From assembly GCA_017471405.1 (NCBI GenBank), contig JAFUTK010000056.1, forward strand, positions 1 through 64,000: a stretch of 64,000 nt of DNA, given 5' to 3'. A model generated the notes under the pieces. It ran no database searches, had not been told where the DNA came from, and saw only the letters and a program-made list of their open reading frames with translations. Source of the DNA: Ruminococcus sp. (GTDB taxonomy: Bacteria; Bacillota; Clostridia; Oscillospirales; Ruminococcaceae). The position numbers and the translations under genes are program-made. Below are positions 25,188-33,710 of the stretch, piece by piece; position 1 is the stretch's first letter; each line of letters begins with the position of its first letter.

Positions 25188-26558
25188 ATGAAAAAGATAA
25201 CTAATAAGGTGCTCTGGATATTCGCTATCGGTCAGCTGGGCTGGTCGATGCTCTCGGGCATAGTTTCCAACTGGCTGGTGTTCTTCTATATGCCTGATAA
25301 CAGCGAGATCGAGCTGGGGCAGAAGTACTTCATCACTCAAGGCAGCATTTTCTTAGGGCTTACCGTTATCGGCATCATCACTGCCATAGGCAGACTTTTC
25401 GACGCCGTTACCGACCCTTGGATAGCCTCCAAGTCCGATAGAAGCCGCCACAAGGACGGCAGGCGCATCCCCTTTATGAGAGCTATCGCGGTTCCCTTTG
25501 CGCTGGTTACAGTTCTCATCTTCCTCTCGCCTGTGGGTAAGGTGTCCTGGTGGAACAACGGCTTCCTGCTGGTAACACTGCTGCTGTTCTATCTGTTCAT
25601 GACTATCTACTGCACACCCTACAATGCCCTGCTCCCCGAGCTGGGACGCGACCCCAAGGACAGAATCAACGTTTCCACATACATCTCCGTTACCTTCTTT
25701 GTAGGTAACGCTATCAGCTACCTCGTTCCCAACATCGCAGGAATGTTCCGCGGCTCTATGGGCTATGCCAACTCCTTCAGAGTTACCATCGGAATTCTGG
25801 CGGCAGTTGCGGCTATCTGTATGCTGGTGCCTGTGTTCGGCATCAAGGAGAAGGACTACGTTGACACCACTCCCTCTGACACTCCCGCATTCGCCTCCCT
25901 TTCCAAGACCTTCGGAAACAAGGAGTTCCGCAAGTTCGTAGCCTCCGATATTTTCTACTGGGTAGCGCTAACTATGTTCCAGACCGGTCTGGCCTTCTAC
26001 ATCACAACTCTGATAGGGCTGGGCTCCGACAAGACCTTTATGCTCTTCGCCATTATGACGGTAATGAGCCTTGTGTTCTACGCTCCCGTAAATATCCTCG
26101 CCAAGAAGATGGGCAAGAAGAAGCTGGTCATGGCGGCCTTCATATTCTTCAGCCTTGTATTCCTGTTCACTGCCTTTGCAGGCAAGCTGGGACTTCCAAA
26201 GATGGTAAACGGCATTATGATATCCTTCCTCGCTTCCGTTCCTATGGCTGTTCTGGGAATACTCCCTCAGGCAATCGTTGCCGACGTTGCACAGGCTGAC
26301 AGCATCAAGACCGGTGAGAGCAGAGAGGGTATGTTCTTCGCAGCAAGGACCTTCGCTATGAAGCTGGGTCAGGCGCTGGCGATGGTGCTCTTCACCTCTA
26401 TCAAGGGCATAGGCTCCGGCGGCTTCGGTCTGCGTCTTACCGCGGCTGTTGCGGCAGTCCTCTGCCTTATCGGCGGACTTATCTTAGGTCTCTACAAGGA
26501 GAAGGAAGTTACCGACGTCATCGCCGAGGGCATCAAGGCTGACGGCAGCGACGAATAA
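25188..26558 (+). CDS. GPH-family sugar:cation symporter (MFS)
   Basis: The 456-residue integral membrane protein has about 12 hydrophobic segments. The glycoside-pentoside-hexuronide family motif follows the second helix: GRLFDAVTDPWIASKSDRSR, then GRRIPFM. Members import melibiose, lactose, xylosides or glucuronides with Na+ or H+. GGAGG precedes the ATG, 12 bp after tetR. The alpha-galactosidase downstream makes an alpha-galactoside such as melibiose or raffinose a reasonable substrate guess. Confidence 0.93.
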   Translation: MKKITNKVLWIFAIGQLGWSMLSGIVSNWLVFFYMPDNSEIELGQKYFITQGSIFLGLTVIGIITAIGRLFDAVTDPWIASKSDRSRHKDGRRIPFMRAIAVPFALVTVLIFLSPVGKVSWWNNGFLLVTLLLFYLFMTIYCTPYNALLPELGRDPKDRINVSTYISVTFFVGNAISYLVPNIAGMFRGSMGYANSFRVTIGILAAVAAICMLVPVFGIKEKDYVDTTPSDTPAFASLSKTFGNKEFRKFVASDIFYWVALTMFQTGLAFYITTLIGLGSDKTFMLFAIMTVMSLVFYAPVNILAKKMGKKKLVMAAFIFFSLVFLFTAFAGKLGLPKMVNGIMISFLASVPMAVLGILPQAIVADVAQADSIKTGESREGMFFAARTFAMKLGQALAMVLFTSIKGIGSGGFGLRLTAAVAAVLCLIGGLILGLYKEKEVTDVIAEGIKADGSDE

Positions 26559-26573
26559 GAGAGGAGCTTGAAT

Positions 26574-28223
26574 ATGGCATCTCAGACACGCTTTACCGCC
26601 CTTATCCGTATAGCGGGCAGCACCTATAAATTCACAGACAGGGTGACAGAAGAATTATTCACCGCAGAGCTCATCACCGACGGCGAAAGGGTTACTCTGC
26701 TGGTGGAGCCCAAGGCTCCGGTCAGCTTTGAGGAGCTGGCGGTCATCTGCAAGGAGAGCATCGGCGACGATGACAGACTGTTTCTAAACGGCTACCAGTC
26801 CTGGACCGACAGCCGGGAGTGGTCCACCAAGGAGACCCAGCGGGGCATCGACCGCATACCCTCTCCCCTCGTTAAGAAATACAACTTCGACAAATACGGC
26901 GACTACAATTTCACTCATTACCACACCACCCCCGGTGTGCTCCACGGCTTCACCTACGGCTATATCCGCACCGGCAGCGAGTACAGGCTCTACGGCTCCC
27001 TGTCCGAGAGATGCGGCTTCACCAAGGTGACGATACACTCCTCCAAGCAGAGGGTAAAGCTCTCCCGGGAATGCGAGGGGGCGGTCTATGCCGAGCCCTT
27101 CAACGCCGTTGACGCGGCTGTCCTCACCGGCACCGAGAGCGAGGTCTTTGACCGCTGGTTCTCGCTGATGGGCATAGCCCCGTCACAGGCCAATCCTCTC
27201 ACCGGCTACACTAGCTGGTACCGCCACTATCAGGACATCTCCGAGGAAAAGCTGCTGCACGACCTTGATGCCATAGTTGCCTCCGGCAGAAAGCTGGATA
27301 TCTTCCAGATAGACGACGGTTATCAGACCGGCGTTGGGGACTGGCTGAACATCGACGAGAGCAAATTCCCTAACGGTCTGCGGCCTGTCTGCGATAAGAT
27401 ACACGCAGAGGGTATGCTGGCGGGACTGTGGCTGGCGCCCTTTGTATGCGAGGCGAATTCCCGCCTCTACCGCGAGCATGCCGACTGGCTGATGCGGGAT
27501 GAGAACGGCGCTCCCCTGCCTGCCGGCTGCAACTGGAGCGGCAGCTATGCTCTTGACATCTACAACGAGGAGGTTAGGGAGTACTTAAGAGAGGTATTCA
27601 CCTACTACCTTGACGAATGTGGCTTCGACCTTGTGAAGCTGGACTTCCTCTACGCCGCCTGCATACTTCCCGCAAATGGCAAAAGCCGCGGCGAGATAAT
27701 GGCAGACGGAATGGACTTCCTGCGGGAGTGCGTGGGCGATAGGCTGATACTGGGCTGCGGAGTTCCTCTGGGCTCGGCCTTCGGCAAGGTTGAGTACTGC
27801 CGTATCGGCTGCGATGTGGGACTTTCCTGGAACGACAACCTTGTGATGCAGATGACCCACCGGGAGCGTGTCTCCACCAAGAACTCAATGCTCAACACAG
27901 TGTTCCGCCGCCAGCTGAACGGCAGAGCGTTCCTCAATGACCCGGACGTTTTCCTGCTGCGGGACGAGAGCATCTCCCTTAAACAGTGCCAGAAGATGAG
28001 CCTAGCTGTGATAAACCACCTGTTCGGCAGCGTGTTCTTCACCTCCGACGATGTGAGCACCTACAACGAGAGCCAGCAGCGCTTAGAGCGCATCGCCAAG
28101 AGAATGGTGGGCGCAGCAGTCCACTCCGCCGAGCTGACCGGCGGTATCCTGACCCTCTCCCTCACCGAGAACGGCACCGACCGCACCATACGTCTTGACA
28201 CCTCCGACGGCAGATTATTCTGA
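26574..28223 (+). CDS. GH36 family alpha-galactosidase
   Basis: The 549-residue enzyme has an N-terminal beta-domain with NGYQSWTDS (about 72-80), a TIM barrel with IFQIDDGYQ, and the catalytic pair: nucleophile Asp357 in LVKLDFLY and acid/base Asp414 in CRIGCDVGLSW. It should release terminal alpha-galactose. No signal peptide is present, so it works on imported sugars from the symporter encoded 15 bp upstream. I use the ATG 7 bases after GAGGAG, rather than the TTG six bases earlier. It is shorter than the 700-residue GH36 enzymes, matching the compact subgroup. Confidence 0.92.
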   Translation: MASQTRFTALIRIAGSTYKFTDRVTEELFTAELITDGERVTLLVEPKAPVSFEELAVICKESIGDDDRLFLNGYQSWTDSREWSTKETQRGIDRIPSPLVKKYNFDKYGDYNFTHYHTTPGVLHGFTYGYIRTGSEYRLYGSLSERCGFTKVTIHSSKQRVKLSRECEGAVYAEPFNAVDAAVLTGTESEVFDRWFSLMGIAPSQANPLTGYTSWYRHYQDISEEKLLHDLDAIVASGRKLDIFQIDDGYQTGVGDWLNIDESKFPNGLRPVCDKIHAEGMLAGLWLAPFVCEANSRLYREHADWLMRDENGAPLPAGCNWSGSYALDIYNEEVREYLREVFTYYLDECGFDLVKLDFLYAACILPANGKSRGEIMADGMDFLRECVGDRLILGCGVPLGSAFGKVEYCRIGCDVGLSWNDNLVMQMTHRERVSTKNSMLNTVFRRQLNGRAFLNDPDVFLLRDESISLKQCQKMSLAVINHLFGSVFFTSDDVSTYNESQQRLERIAKRMVGAAVHSAELTGGILTLSLTENGTDRTIRLDTSDGRLF

Positions 28224-28237
28224 CCTCCCAATATAAG

Positions 28238-28275
28238 AAATACCGGCTGTCCCGTATGGGGCGGCCGGTATTTTA
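28238..28275. terminator. Bidirectional terminator
   Basis: AAATACCGGC / GCCGGTATTT stem with TTATTTC on the plus side, between the alpha-galactosidase and the convergent XRE gene. Confidence 0.85.
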
Positions 28276-28491
28276 TTTCAGAGGGGTTTTATCTGACCTT
28301 ATCCCTGCAAGATAGTCGAGGGACACGTTGTATCTCTGTGCCAGCACCACGAACAAATGCATAGGCATCTCCCGCTTGCCGGATTCGTAGAGCTGGTATT
28401 GCTGTGTCGTTATGCCGAGTATCTCGCCCAGCTGTTTTTGTGTCAGGTCGCTGTCCTCGCGCATATCCCGCAGCCGCTGATAATAGTACAT
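28273..28491 (-). CDS. XRE-family (Cro/CI-like) repressor
   Basis: The 72-residue protein is essentially one helix-turn-helix domain: DLTQKQLGEILGITTQQYQL, YESGKREMP and YNVSLDYLAG, ending in a short basic tail. It lacks a peptidase or dimerisation extension. A GGGGGTAGG ribosome site precedes the ATG. It is divergent from the AT-rich zinc-ribbon gene, and three palindromes lie in the gap between them. It most likely represses that gene and perhaps itself. Confidence 0.9.
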   Translation of the reverse strand: MYYYQRLRDMREDSDLTQKQLGEILGITTQQYQLYESGKREMPMHLFVVLAQRYNVSLDYLAGIRSDKTPLK

Positions 28492-28535
28492 AATAAACCT
28501 ACCCCCGTTTTGTTTATTATGTAGATTTTATCATG

Positions 28536-28604
28536 CATTCAAACGAATGCACTTGATTTTCATTCGTTTGAATGATAAAATTTATATAGACATTCGTTTG
28601 GATG
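28536..28604. promoter_or_regulatory. Three CATTCGTTTGAATG operators with embedded promoter
   Basis: The 14-bp palindrome CATTCGTTTGAATG occurs at 28561-28574, as its exact reverse complement at 28536-28549, and with one change at 28591-28604. A plus-strand promoter TTGATT (28553-28558) -17- TAAAAT (28576-28581) has the middle operator inside its spacer. The sites fit repression by the adjacent XRE protein. Confidence 0.85.
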
Positions 28605-28679
28605 ATAGGATGCTATATTTTAATTACAATACTATAATATTCAATTATAAATATTGATATGTGAAATAGGTGGTTTTTT

Positions 28680-29735
28680 ATGTATTGCAGTCATTGCGGA
28701 GCAAAAATAGATGATAATTCATCCTTTTGCAACAAATGCGGTAAATCTGTTAATTCAATAGCGAATAGCCAGCAATTAACTCTTGATAATCCTGATAAAT
28801 TAGACCTTAAAAGTACAATAGATTATTTTTCTCACGTTTGCCAGCTAGAGAACGAAAAATTTGCATTACAACGCACGGTAAGCGAATTGTCAAACAAGAT
28901 TGCAAATTCAGGGTACAGCAGAAGATTTTACAAACCGACAAGAGAAAAGCCGGATTGGGGATTTTTTGATTTAATTGGATTAAGAGTATTATTTCTTGTG
29001 ATCGGCTATGCTCTTGCAGTTTACTATATCACGCAGCATTATTCCAATGGTATTATTTCGGCAACACTGTTTGCGGTTACCACTTGGGAAACCTGGGCTT
29101 TTCTCGGTATTGCGTATGGAATTGCATTTACTATTTCTATTGTTATACTAATCATCAATCGTGTAAAAATTCAAAAGAAATATTCAAATGAAATGTCGGC
29201 TTATAAAAATGATGTAAAAAGTGATAACCAGAGAGTCGAAGAAGAGAAAAACAGGATACCGTTGCTTGAAGAGCATATTCGTCAACTGAACAGCGAAATT
29301 TATGAACTCGACCAATCTCTTAAAAAGATATATTCTTATGATGTTATCTTCCCGAAATACAGAGGTGATTTTGTTGCATTAAATACAATGTATGAATACC
29401 TGCTATCCAAAAGAGTTTATTCTCTGTCTTCAACAGGAAGATTCGGAAATGACGGCGCTTATAATTTATATGAATCTGAACTAAGGCAGAATATGATACT
29501 AAACAAGTTGGACGTCATAATATATCAATTAGAGCAAATAAAAGCAAATCAAAGAATGCTTTACGATGCAATTCAGGAAGCGACTGACGAAATGCAAAAA
29601 ATCAGTTCTATGGCATATAGCATTTCGAGCATTGCAGAAAATACAGCTTTAACTGCATACAATTCTAAAATCACAGCAGACAGCACAAAAGCACTTGAAT
29701 TTCTTGCAACCATTTCTTACATAGAACGCAAATGA
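28680..29735 (+). CDS. AT-rich zinc-ribbon membrane protein with coiled coil
   Basis: The 351-residue protein starts with a zinc ribbon (CSHCG then CNKCG; Cys3, 6, 17, 20), then a helical stretch and two membrane helices (about 93-118 and 135-160). A long charged coiled coil (about 165-222) and a C-terminal helical region follow. Codons are markedly A/T-rich compared with all neighbours, which suggests recent transfer. AGGTGG precedes the ATG. The gene is controlled by the XRE operators upstream and ends at its own terminator. I do not recognise a catalytic domain. Confidence 0.8.
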   Translation: MYCSHCGAKIDDNSSFCNKCGKSVNSIANSQQLTLDNPDKLDLKSTIDYFSHVCQLENEKFALQRTVSELSNKIANSGYSRRFYKPTREKPDWGFFDLIGLRVLFLVIGYALAVYYITQHYSNGIISATLFAVTTWETWAFLGIAYGIAFTISIVILIINRVKIQKKYSNEMSAYKNDVKSDNQRVEEEKNRIPLLEEHIRQLNSEIYELDQSLKKIYSYDVIFPKYRGDFVALNTMYEYLLSKRVYSLSSTGRFGNDGAYNLYESELRQNMILNKLDVIIYQLEQIKANQRMLYDAIQEATDEMQKISSMAYSISSIAENTALTAYNSKITADSTKALEFLATISYIERK

Positions 29736-29773
29736 TCACAAAGCCAAACAGTTAACCTGTTATGAAGAATTAC

Positions 29774-29807
29774 AACGACCAGTTCCCAAAGACGGACTGG
29801 TCGTTTT
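29774..29807 (+). terminator. Terminator of the AT-rich zinc-ribbon gene
   Basis: AACGACCAGTTCC / GGACTGGTCGTT hairpin followed by TTTCC. Confidence 0.75.
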
Positions 29808-29830
29808 CCCTGTTCTGGCTTATCCACACC

Positions 29831-29990
29831 TTGGCAAATTCACTCCCAATATTGTATAATAGACAAAAGGAGCGAATGTAGAAAAACAAATCCAAATTCA
29901 AGCAGAATATGCAAAGATTGTTCATATGAAAAATAAAGAGAGTTAAACATTAATTACCCGCGAAGGCCCTCACCGCCTGCGCGGGTTTTT
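29831..29990 (+). ncRNA. Very short transcription unit of unknown nature
   Basis: TTGGCA (29831-29836) -18- TATAAT (29855-29860) forms a promoter. A strong hairpin CCCGCG...CGCGGG with an inner AGGC/GCCT stem and TTTTT (29957-29990) forms a terminator. The predicted RNA is about 120 nt. It carries AAGGAG followed by ATG TAG, a start directly followed by a stop. Another frame continues open for about 25 codons without a start. It could be a small RNA or a small gene killed by a one-base deletion. Confidence 0.45.
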
Positions 29991-29991
29991 G

Positions 29992-30633
29992 TCAGCTTAT
30001 CTTTTCAATGACTCCCTTATCCATCTCGTGGACCGTCTCGCAGAGCACCGAGATGTCCTCGGCGGAGTGGGAGCAGATGAGAATGGTCTTGCCCTGCTCC
30101 TTGTAGGAGAGCAGATATTCACGCATTTCCGCTACGCCCTCCTTGTCGAGGCCGTTAAAGGGCTCGTCGAGAATGAGTATCTTGGGGTTCTCCATTATGG
30201 CCTGCGCCAGCCCCAGACGCTGCCGCATACCGAGAGAGTACTTCTTGACGTGGCGCTTAAGGTCGGGGTCTAGCCCTACCATCTTCATGCTCTCCCTGAC
30301 CTCTGCCTTGCCTATCTTGTTGTTGAGGCCTGCCAGCAGCTTCAGATTTTTGTAGCCGGAATAGTATGGGATAAAGCCCGGGGTCTCGATGATTATTCCC
30401 ATATCCTTTGGAAAGTCAACGTCCTTGCCCACGCGCTTGCCGTCAACAGTGACCTCTCCGTGGGTGGGCTTGATAAACCCGCAGATGCACTTCATCAGCA
30501 TGGTCTTGCCGGAGCCGTTTCGCCCGATGAGGCCGTGTATCTTCCCCTCCTCAAAGCTGACGTTTATCTTCTTGAGTATGTCGGTCTTGCCGAGGGTGAG
30601 GTCGAGATCCTTTACTTCGATTATGTTTGACAT
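29992..30633 (-). CDS. ABC transporter ATP-binding protein (module A)
   Basis: The 213-residue ATPase has Walker A GRNGSGKTML, the ABC signature YSLGMRQRLGLAQ, Walker B ILILDEPFNGLD and the H-loop ICSHS. It should power the two membrane proteins encoded upstream in the same direction. It is clearly paralogous to the ATPase at 42355-43005, sharing GRNGSGKTML, KYSLGMRQR and HSAEDIS/HNREDIS. GGAGG precedes the ATG. It is last in a run of lipoprotein, lipoprotein, permease, permease, ATPase. Confidence 0.93.
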   Translation of the reverse strand: MSNIIEVKDLDLTLGKTDILKKINVSFEEGKIHGLIGRNGSGKTMLMKCICGFIKPTHGEVTVDGKRVGKDVDFPKDMGIIIETPGFIPYYSGYKNLKLLAGLNNKIGKAEVRESMKMVGLDPDLKRHVKKYSLGMRQRLGLAQAIMENPKILILDEPFNGLDKEGVAEMREYLLSYKEQGKTILICSHSAEDISVLCETVHEMDKGVIEKIS

Positions 30634-30724
30634 TTGGGTGTCCTCCTTTTATGATTAATGGGGCAGCTGTATATTATGTGTGCTTTATTCGGATAAAGTT
30701 GTTTCCGAATTGTGAACTTTAATG

Positions 30725-31597
30725 TTACGAGGCAATTTCAGCCACGTTATCGTAGTTGAATTTTTTTATAGCTATGAGGCAGAAAACGAACAGCACCACA
30801 ACAAAGGTTATCAGGTACATCACCGAGAAGGTCATAGTGACCACCGGCTGGCGGAAGTATTTGGTGAAGTGCAGCCAGATTATCGAATTGGCCATTGGCA
30901 TTGTCCACATCCAGCCGGTGCGGATAGTGCAGAAGGCTGTGCCCAAAGATATGACCGCACCGCAGAGCACAAAGCCTGCGGTCTTTCTTTTGATGAGGGA
31001 GAATGCCAGCAGCAGAAGTCCCAGTATCAGCAGATAGGCGAACACCAGCAGGTAGCTCTCTATGGCAGCCTCGAATACCGAGAGCTGATTGTAAAGATTT
31101 TCAGGCAGCAGCGACACTCCGAAGTTGCCGCTCTTCTCCGGGAAGCGGGTGGTAAACTGCGTAGCTACGTTGCTCCAGCCGTTGTACCAGAAGCCCCTGC
31201 CTATCATCGGCACCACCGCTCCGAGAAATATGAAAGCGAGATAGGATAGCGCCATCATTACCAGCTTGATGACCTGCCCCAGCAGCCAGTTGACCCGCCC
31301 GACCCTGATGATGTAGAACACAGTGTTGGTGTCAATCTTCGGGAAGTCGGCAATGAGGGTCAGAAACACCAGCGGGATTATCAGCAGTATGGCGCCGGAA
31401 TTGGCGATTGCGATAAATGGCTCCAGCATATTGAGGGGCTCGCCCATATCCCCTGCGTTTTTCAGCAGCGGCTGAATGGCAAAATTGTAGATGAATATCA
31501 GCAGCACGCCCAGTATCAGCATACGGGCATCGCATATCCATTTGATGTACTCCGTTCGGGCGCAGGAGAACGCCTGCTTGAGGTTTAAATTTTTCAT
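30725..31597 (-). CDS. ABC-2-like membrane permease (module A, second)
   Basis: The 290-residue protein has about six hydrophobic segments. A cytoplasmic N-terminus (KQAFSCARTEYIKWICDAR) precedes the first helix, and a large loop lies at about 150-185. A basic C-terminal end (IAIKKFNYDNVAEIAS) follows the last helix. This is the pattern of a permease partner of a GRNGSGKT-type ATPase, and it is found between another permease and the ATPase. It does not match a permease family I can name. It is separated from the ATPase gene by about 90 bp with no terminator. Confidence 0.8.
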   Translation of the reverse strand: MKNLNLKQAFSCARTEYIKWICDARMLILGVLLIFIYNFAIQPLLKNAGDMGEPLNMLEPFIAIANSGAILLIIPLVFLTLIADFPKIDTNTVFYIIRVGRVNWLLGQVIKLVMMALSYLAFIFLGAVVPMIGRGFWYNGWSNVATQFTTRFPEKSGNFGVSLLPENLYNQLSVFEAAIESYLLVFAYLLILGLLLLAFSLIKRKTAGFVLCGAVISLGTAFCTIRTGWMWTMPMANSIIWLHFTKYFRQPVVTMTFSVMYLITFVVVLFVFCLIAIKKFNYDNVAEIAS

Positions 31598-31645
31598 ATT
31601 ATTATCCTTTCGGCATTATTGTCTGTGTTCAAAATCGGTACGGTA

Positions 31646-32533
31646 CTAGGCCCCTTGGTCTGTGCGCAGGTTCATTATTATTATGAAGCCTGCCAAGAAC
31701 ACCGCAAAATACGCTCCGTTGAATATCAGCACGCATTTGTGCAGATAGGTCAGCTCGCCGAAATCCACAGAGGCAAGATAGCGGGAGGAGTCCGGCGCAA
31801 AGGCGGTGAGCCTATCCATATAGTGCTCGTCAAAGTCGGTCCTGAATTCAAATATCTTCGTTATCATTTTGGATATCGCCGTCTGCCACACATACACCAG
31901 CATAAATGGCAGGCAGGTGATGATGTAAGGATTTCGGCAGAAGGAGGAAAGGAAGAACGCCGGCAGTGTGGAGAACGCTCCATAGATAAACGACGAGAAC
32001 AGCACCCTCCAAACTATAGCCATCTCCCCGTCCGGGACTGTCCATTGCAAATACTCTGGGTCAAGGCCGTAGCTGAAAATCGAGGGGAAAACTACTCTGA
32101 CCACTATGCCGAAGAGTATCATTCCGAAGGCCACAGCCAGCCCTCCGCCCAGAAGAGACGCGGTGAACTTGGAGAGGTAGTAGCGCATTTTCCCGGCGCG
32201 GGTAATGGTGAAGCGCATCAGCCCGTTGTTGCGCTCTGCGCAAAAGCTCACCATAAATGGGAACGCCACGATTATGGGGATAAACATCGAGATGTACCCC
32301 GAAAGCCCGGAGGAAAACAGCGTCGTCCAGGCGAACTGCTGGTGGCTCTCGATAAAGCCGCGGTCAAAGGAGAAGAACGCCTCAAAAATGGAGTAGCTTT
32401 TGTCGTTGGATTCGTCGCGGTAGGCAAAGCCTGTGAACGCCAATATGCAGGTCATCACAGCCGCCCCCACAAATCCTGCATTGATAAGGGTCTTGTTCAG
32501 GTCCTGCCTGAGAGTGTGGAAAAATTTCATCAT
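31646..32533 (-). CDS. ABC-2-like membrane permease (module A, first)
   Basis: The 295-residue protein has about six membrane segments. The N-terminal part has a single helix, a long external loop (FSFDRGFIESHQQFAW) and then RFTITRAGKMRYYLSKFTASLLGG. The block RNNGLMRFTITRAGK...YYLSKF is matched in the module B permease at 43776-44642 (RISDIVISRCGRRRYYFSKL), so the two are paralogues. It starts 18 bp after the lipoprotein gene, and an AAGGCGAT stretch precedes its double ATG. Confidence 0.8.
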   Translation of the reverse strand: MMKFFHTLRQDLNKTLINAGFVGAAVMTCILAFTGFAYRDESNDKSYSIFEAFFSFDRGFIESHQQFAWTTLFSSGLSGYISMFIPIIVAFPFMVSFCAERNNGLMRFTITRAGKMRYYLSKFTASLLGGGLAVAFGMILFGIVVRVVFPSIFSYGLDPEYLQWTVPDGEMAIVWRVLFSSFIYGAFSTLPAFFLSSFCRNPYIITCLPFMLVYVWQTAISKMITKIFEFRTDFDEHYMDRLTAFAPDSSRYLASVDFGELTYLHKCVLIFNGAYFAVFLAGFIIIMNLRTDQGA

Positions 32534-32551
32534 ATCGCCTTCTTTTCAAAT

Positions 32552-33688
32552 CTATTTAAGCTCATTTTTATAGAGCTGATATGCGTTGGGGTCGTAGTAC
32601 CAAACTGTGCCGTCTATGGCATCAACAAGTGCGGAGCGACGCTTGAAGGGACGCTTAAGGTCTGCTCCGTCCGGGTACTCCTGTAACAGAAAGCACCACA
32701 TCGGCCGGTATACCCGGTTTTTTATATCCTTTTGCTGTATGCAGACATACCTCAAAGCAGTTTCGCTGACGTGAGCATCAATATGGGATGCCAGACCCTT
32801 GCTCAGATATTCCTGCGCCTTTGAGAGGGGAAGTATCTTGCTCACCGGCTCCTTGCTCAGCATACCGTCGTCATATAGGTTCTTTATTTGCAGCGGCTTG
32901 TTATCCCCTGCAAGGTCAATGAAGAAAAACGGATTGCGCAGCTGCGGATCATCAGATTCAGCATCAAACATTCCGCTGTCGTCTATCTCCAATCCGTACC
33001 GGACATCGTTATAATGCAGGGTAATGACATTGCCGTTTGATGTTGATTTTATTGAGATGCGTTCAAGCCTTGGTGCCTGCGCTTCCTTGTCAAACAGCCC
33101 GTTTTTCATAAGGCTGTCAACTATCCTTTCACCCTGCTCTATCGCCTTATCGACTGTGAGCTTTCCGCCGTCTGCCATATCAAATTCATCCTTGGGATAG
33201 TTTTTGACTGTATAGTTTGTGTAGGTCTCATAGTTCATATTGCTGTCCGGGAGCAGAGCGATATTGTCATAATTATATATCACAAAGGAAGGTATACCGT
33301 GCCTGACGTAGCCGACGCATTTCTGACCGATCTCAACAGCAGCCTCGCCGTTAAAGCCATCCAGCTTCGATGTATATTTATCGGCTTCATCTTCGGGTAT
33401 TTCAAATATATCCGCGAGTGCCGACGCCATTTTCATTTCATCTTCCCTTTCGGCTTTCCCCGCCTCAAGGGTATCGCGCATCGTAATGATATAAAGCTCA
33501 TCGGTGTCAATGTAAGGGACATCACATTCAAACGATACATTTGGATATTCTGAATAGCTGAAGCTCTCCAGCTCCGCCTTCACTTTTTCTAGGGGCACTG
33601 CGCCCTCCGCCGTTTTGCTCTGCCCGGCTGAACCGCAGGAGGTGAGGAGCAGGGCGGCAAGGCTCAGGGCAGCTATCGTTTTTTTCAA
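32552..33688 (-). CDS. Lipoprotein homologous to the C-terminal domain of the sigma fusion
   Basis: The 378-residue protein has a short lipoprotein signal (KKTIAALSLAALLLTSC). The mature part aligns along its length with residues 250-629 of the ECF fusion at 37974-39863. Compare DTDELYIITMRD with DAEELYILTPKK, AIEQGERIVDSLMKNGLFD with ALKQAEKTIDILKKNNMFD, SETALRYVCIQ with TEAALRYFGVR, and PMWCFLL with PTWCFTL. Both end with a VDAIDGT/VDALTGE motif. I chose the TTG start because AGGAGG sits just upstream. It probably is an external sensor or binding protein tied to the ABC module. Confidence 0.82.
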   Translation of the reverse strand: MKKTIAALSLAALLLTSCGSAGQSKTAEGAVPLEKVKAELESFSYSEYPNVSFECDVPYIDTDELYIITMRDTLEAGKAEREDEMKMASALADIFEIPEDEADKYTSKLDGFNGEAAVEIGQKCVGYVRHGIPSFVIYNYDNIALLPDSNMNYETYTNYTVKNYPKDEFDMADGGKLTVDKAIEQGERIVDSLMKNGLFDKEAQAPRLERISIKSTSNGNVITLHYNDVRYGLEIDDSGMFDAESDDPQLRNPFFFIDLAGDNKPLQIKNLYDDGMLSKEPVSKILPLSKAQEYLSKGLASHIDAHVSETALRYVCIQQKDIKNRVYRPMWCFLLQEYPDGADLKRPFKRRSALVDAIDGTVWYYDPNAYQLYKNELK

Positions 33689-33710
33689 AGATATCCCTCC
33701 TTTTTGCTTG

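Noticed and set aside
28536..28604. Three palindromes considered as an origin or attachment site
   Set aside because: No integrase, replication gene or DnaA-type boxes nearby; the position between divergent XRE and target genes fits operators.
31619..32686. 355-codon plus-strand frame opposite the module A permease and lipoprotein
   Set aside because: Antisense shadow; the composition follows the opposite-strand gene and no promoter or ribosome site is present.
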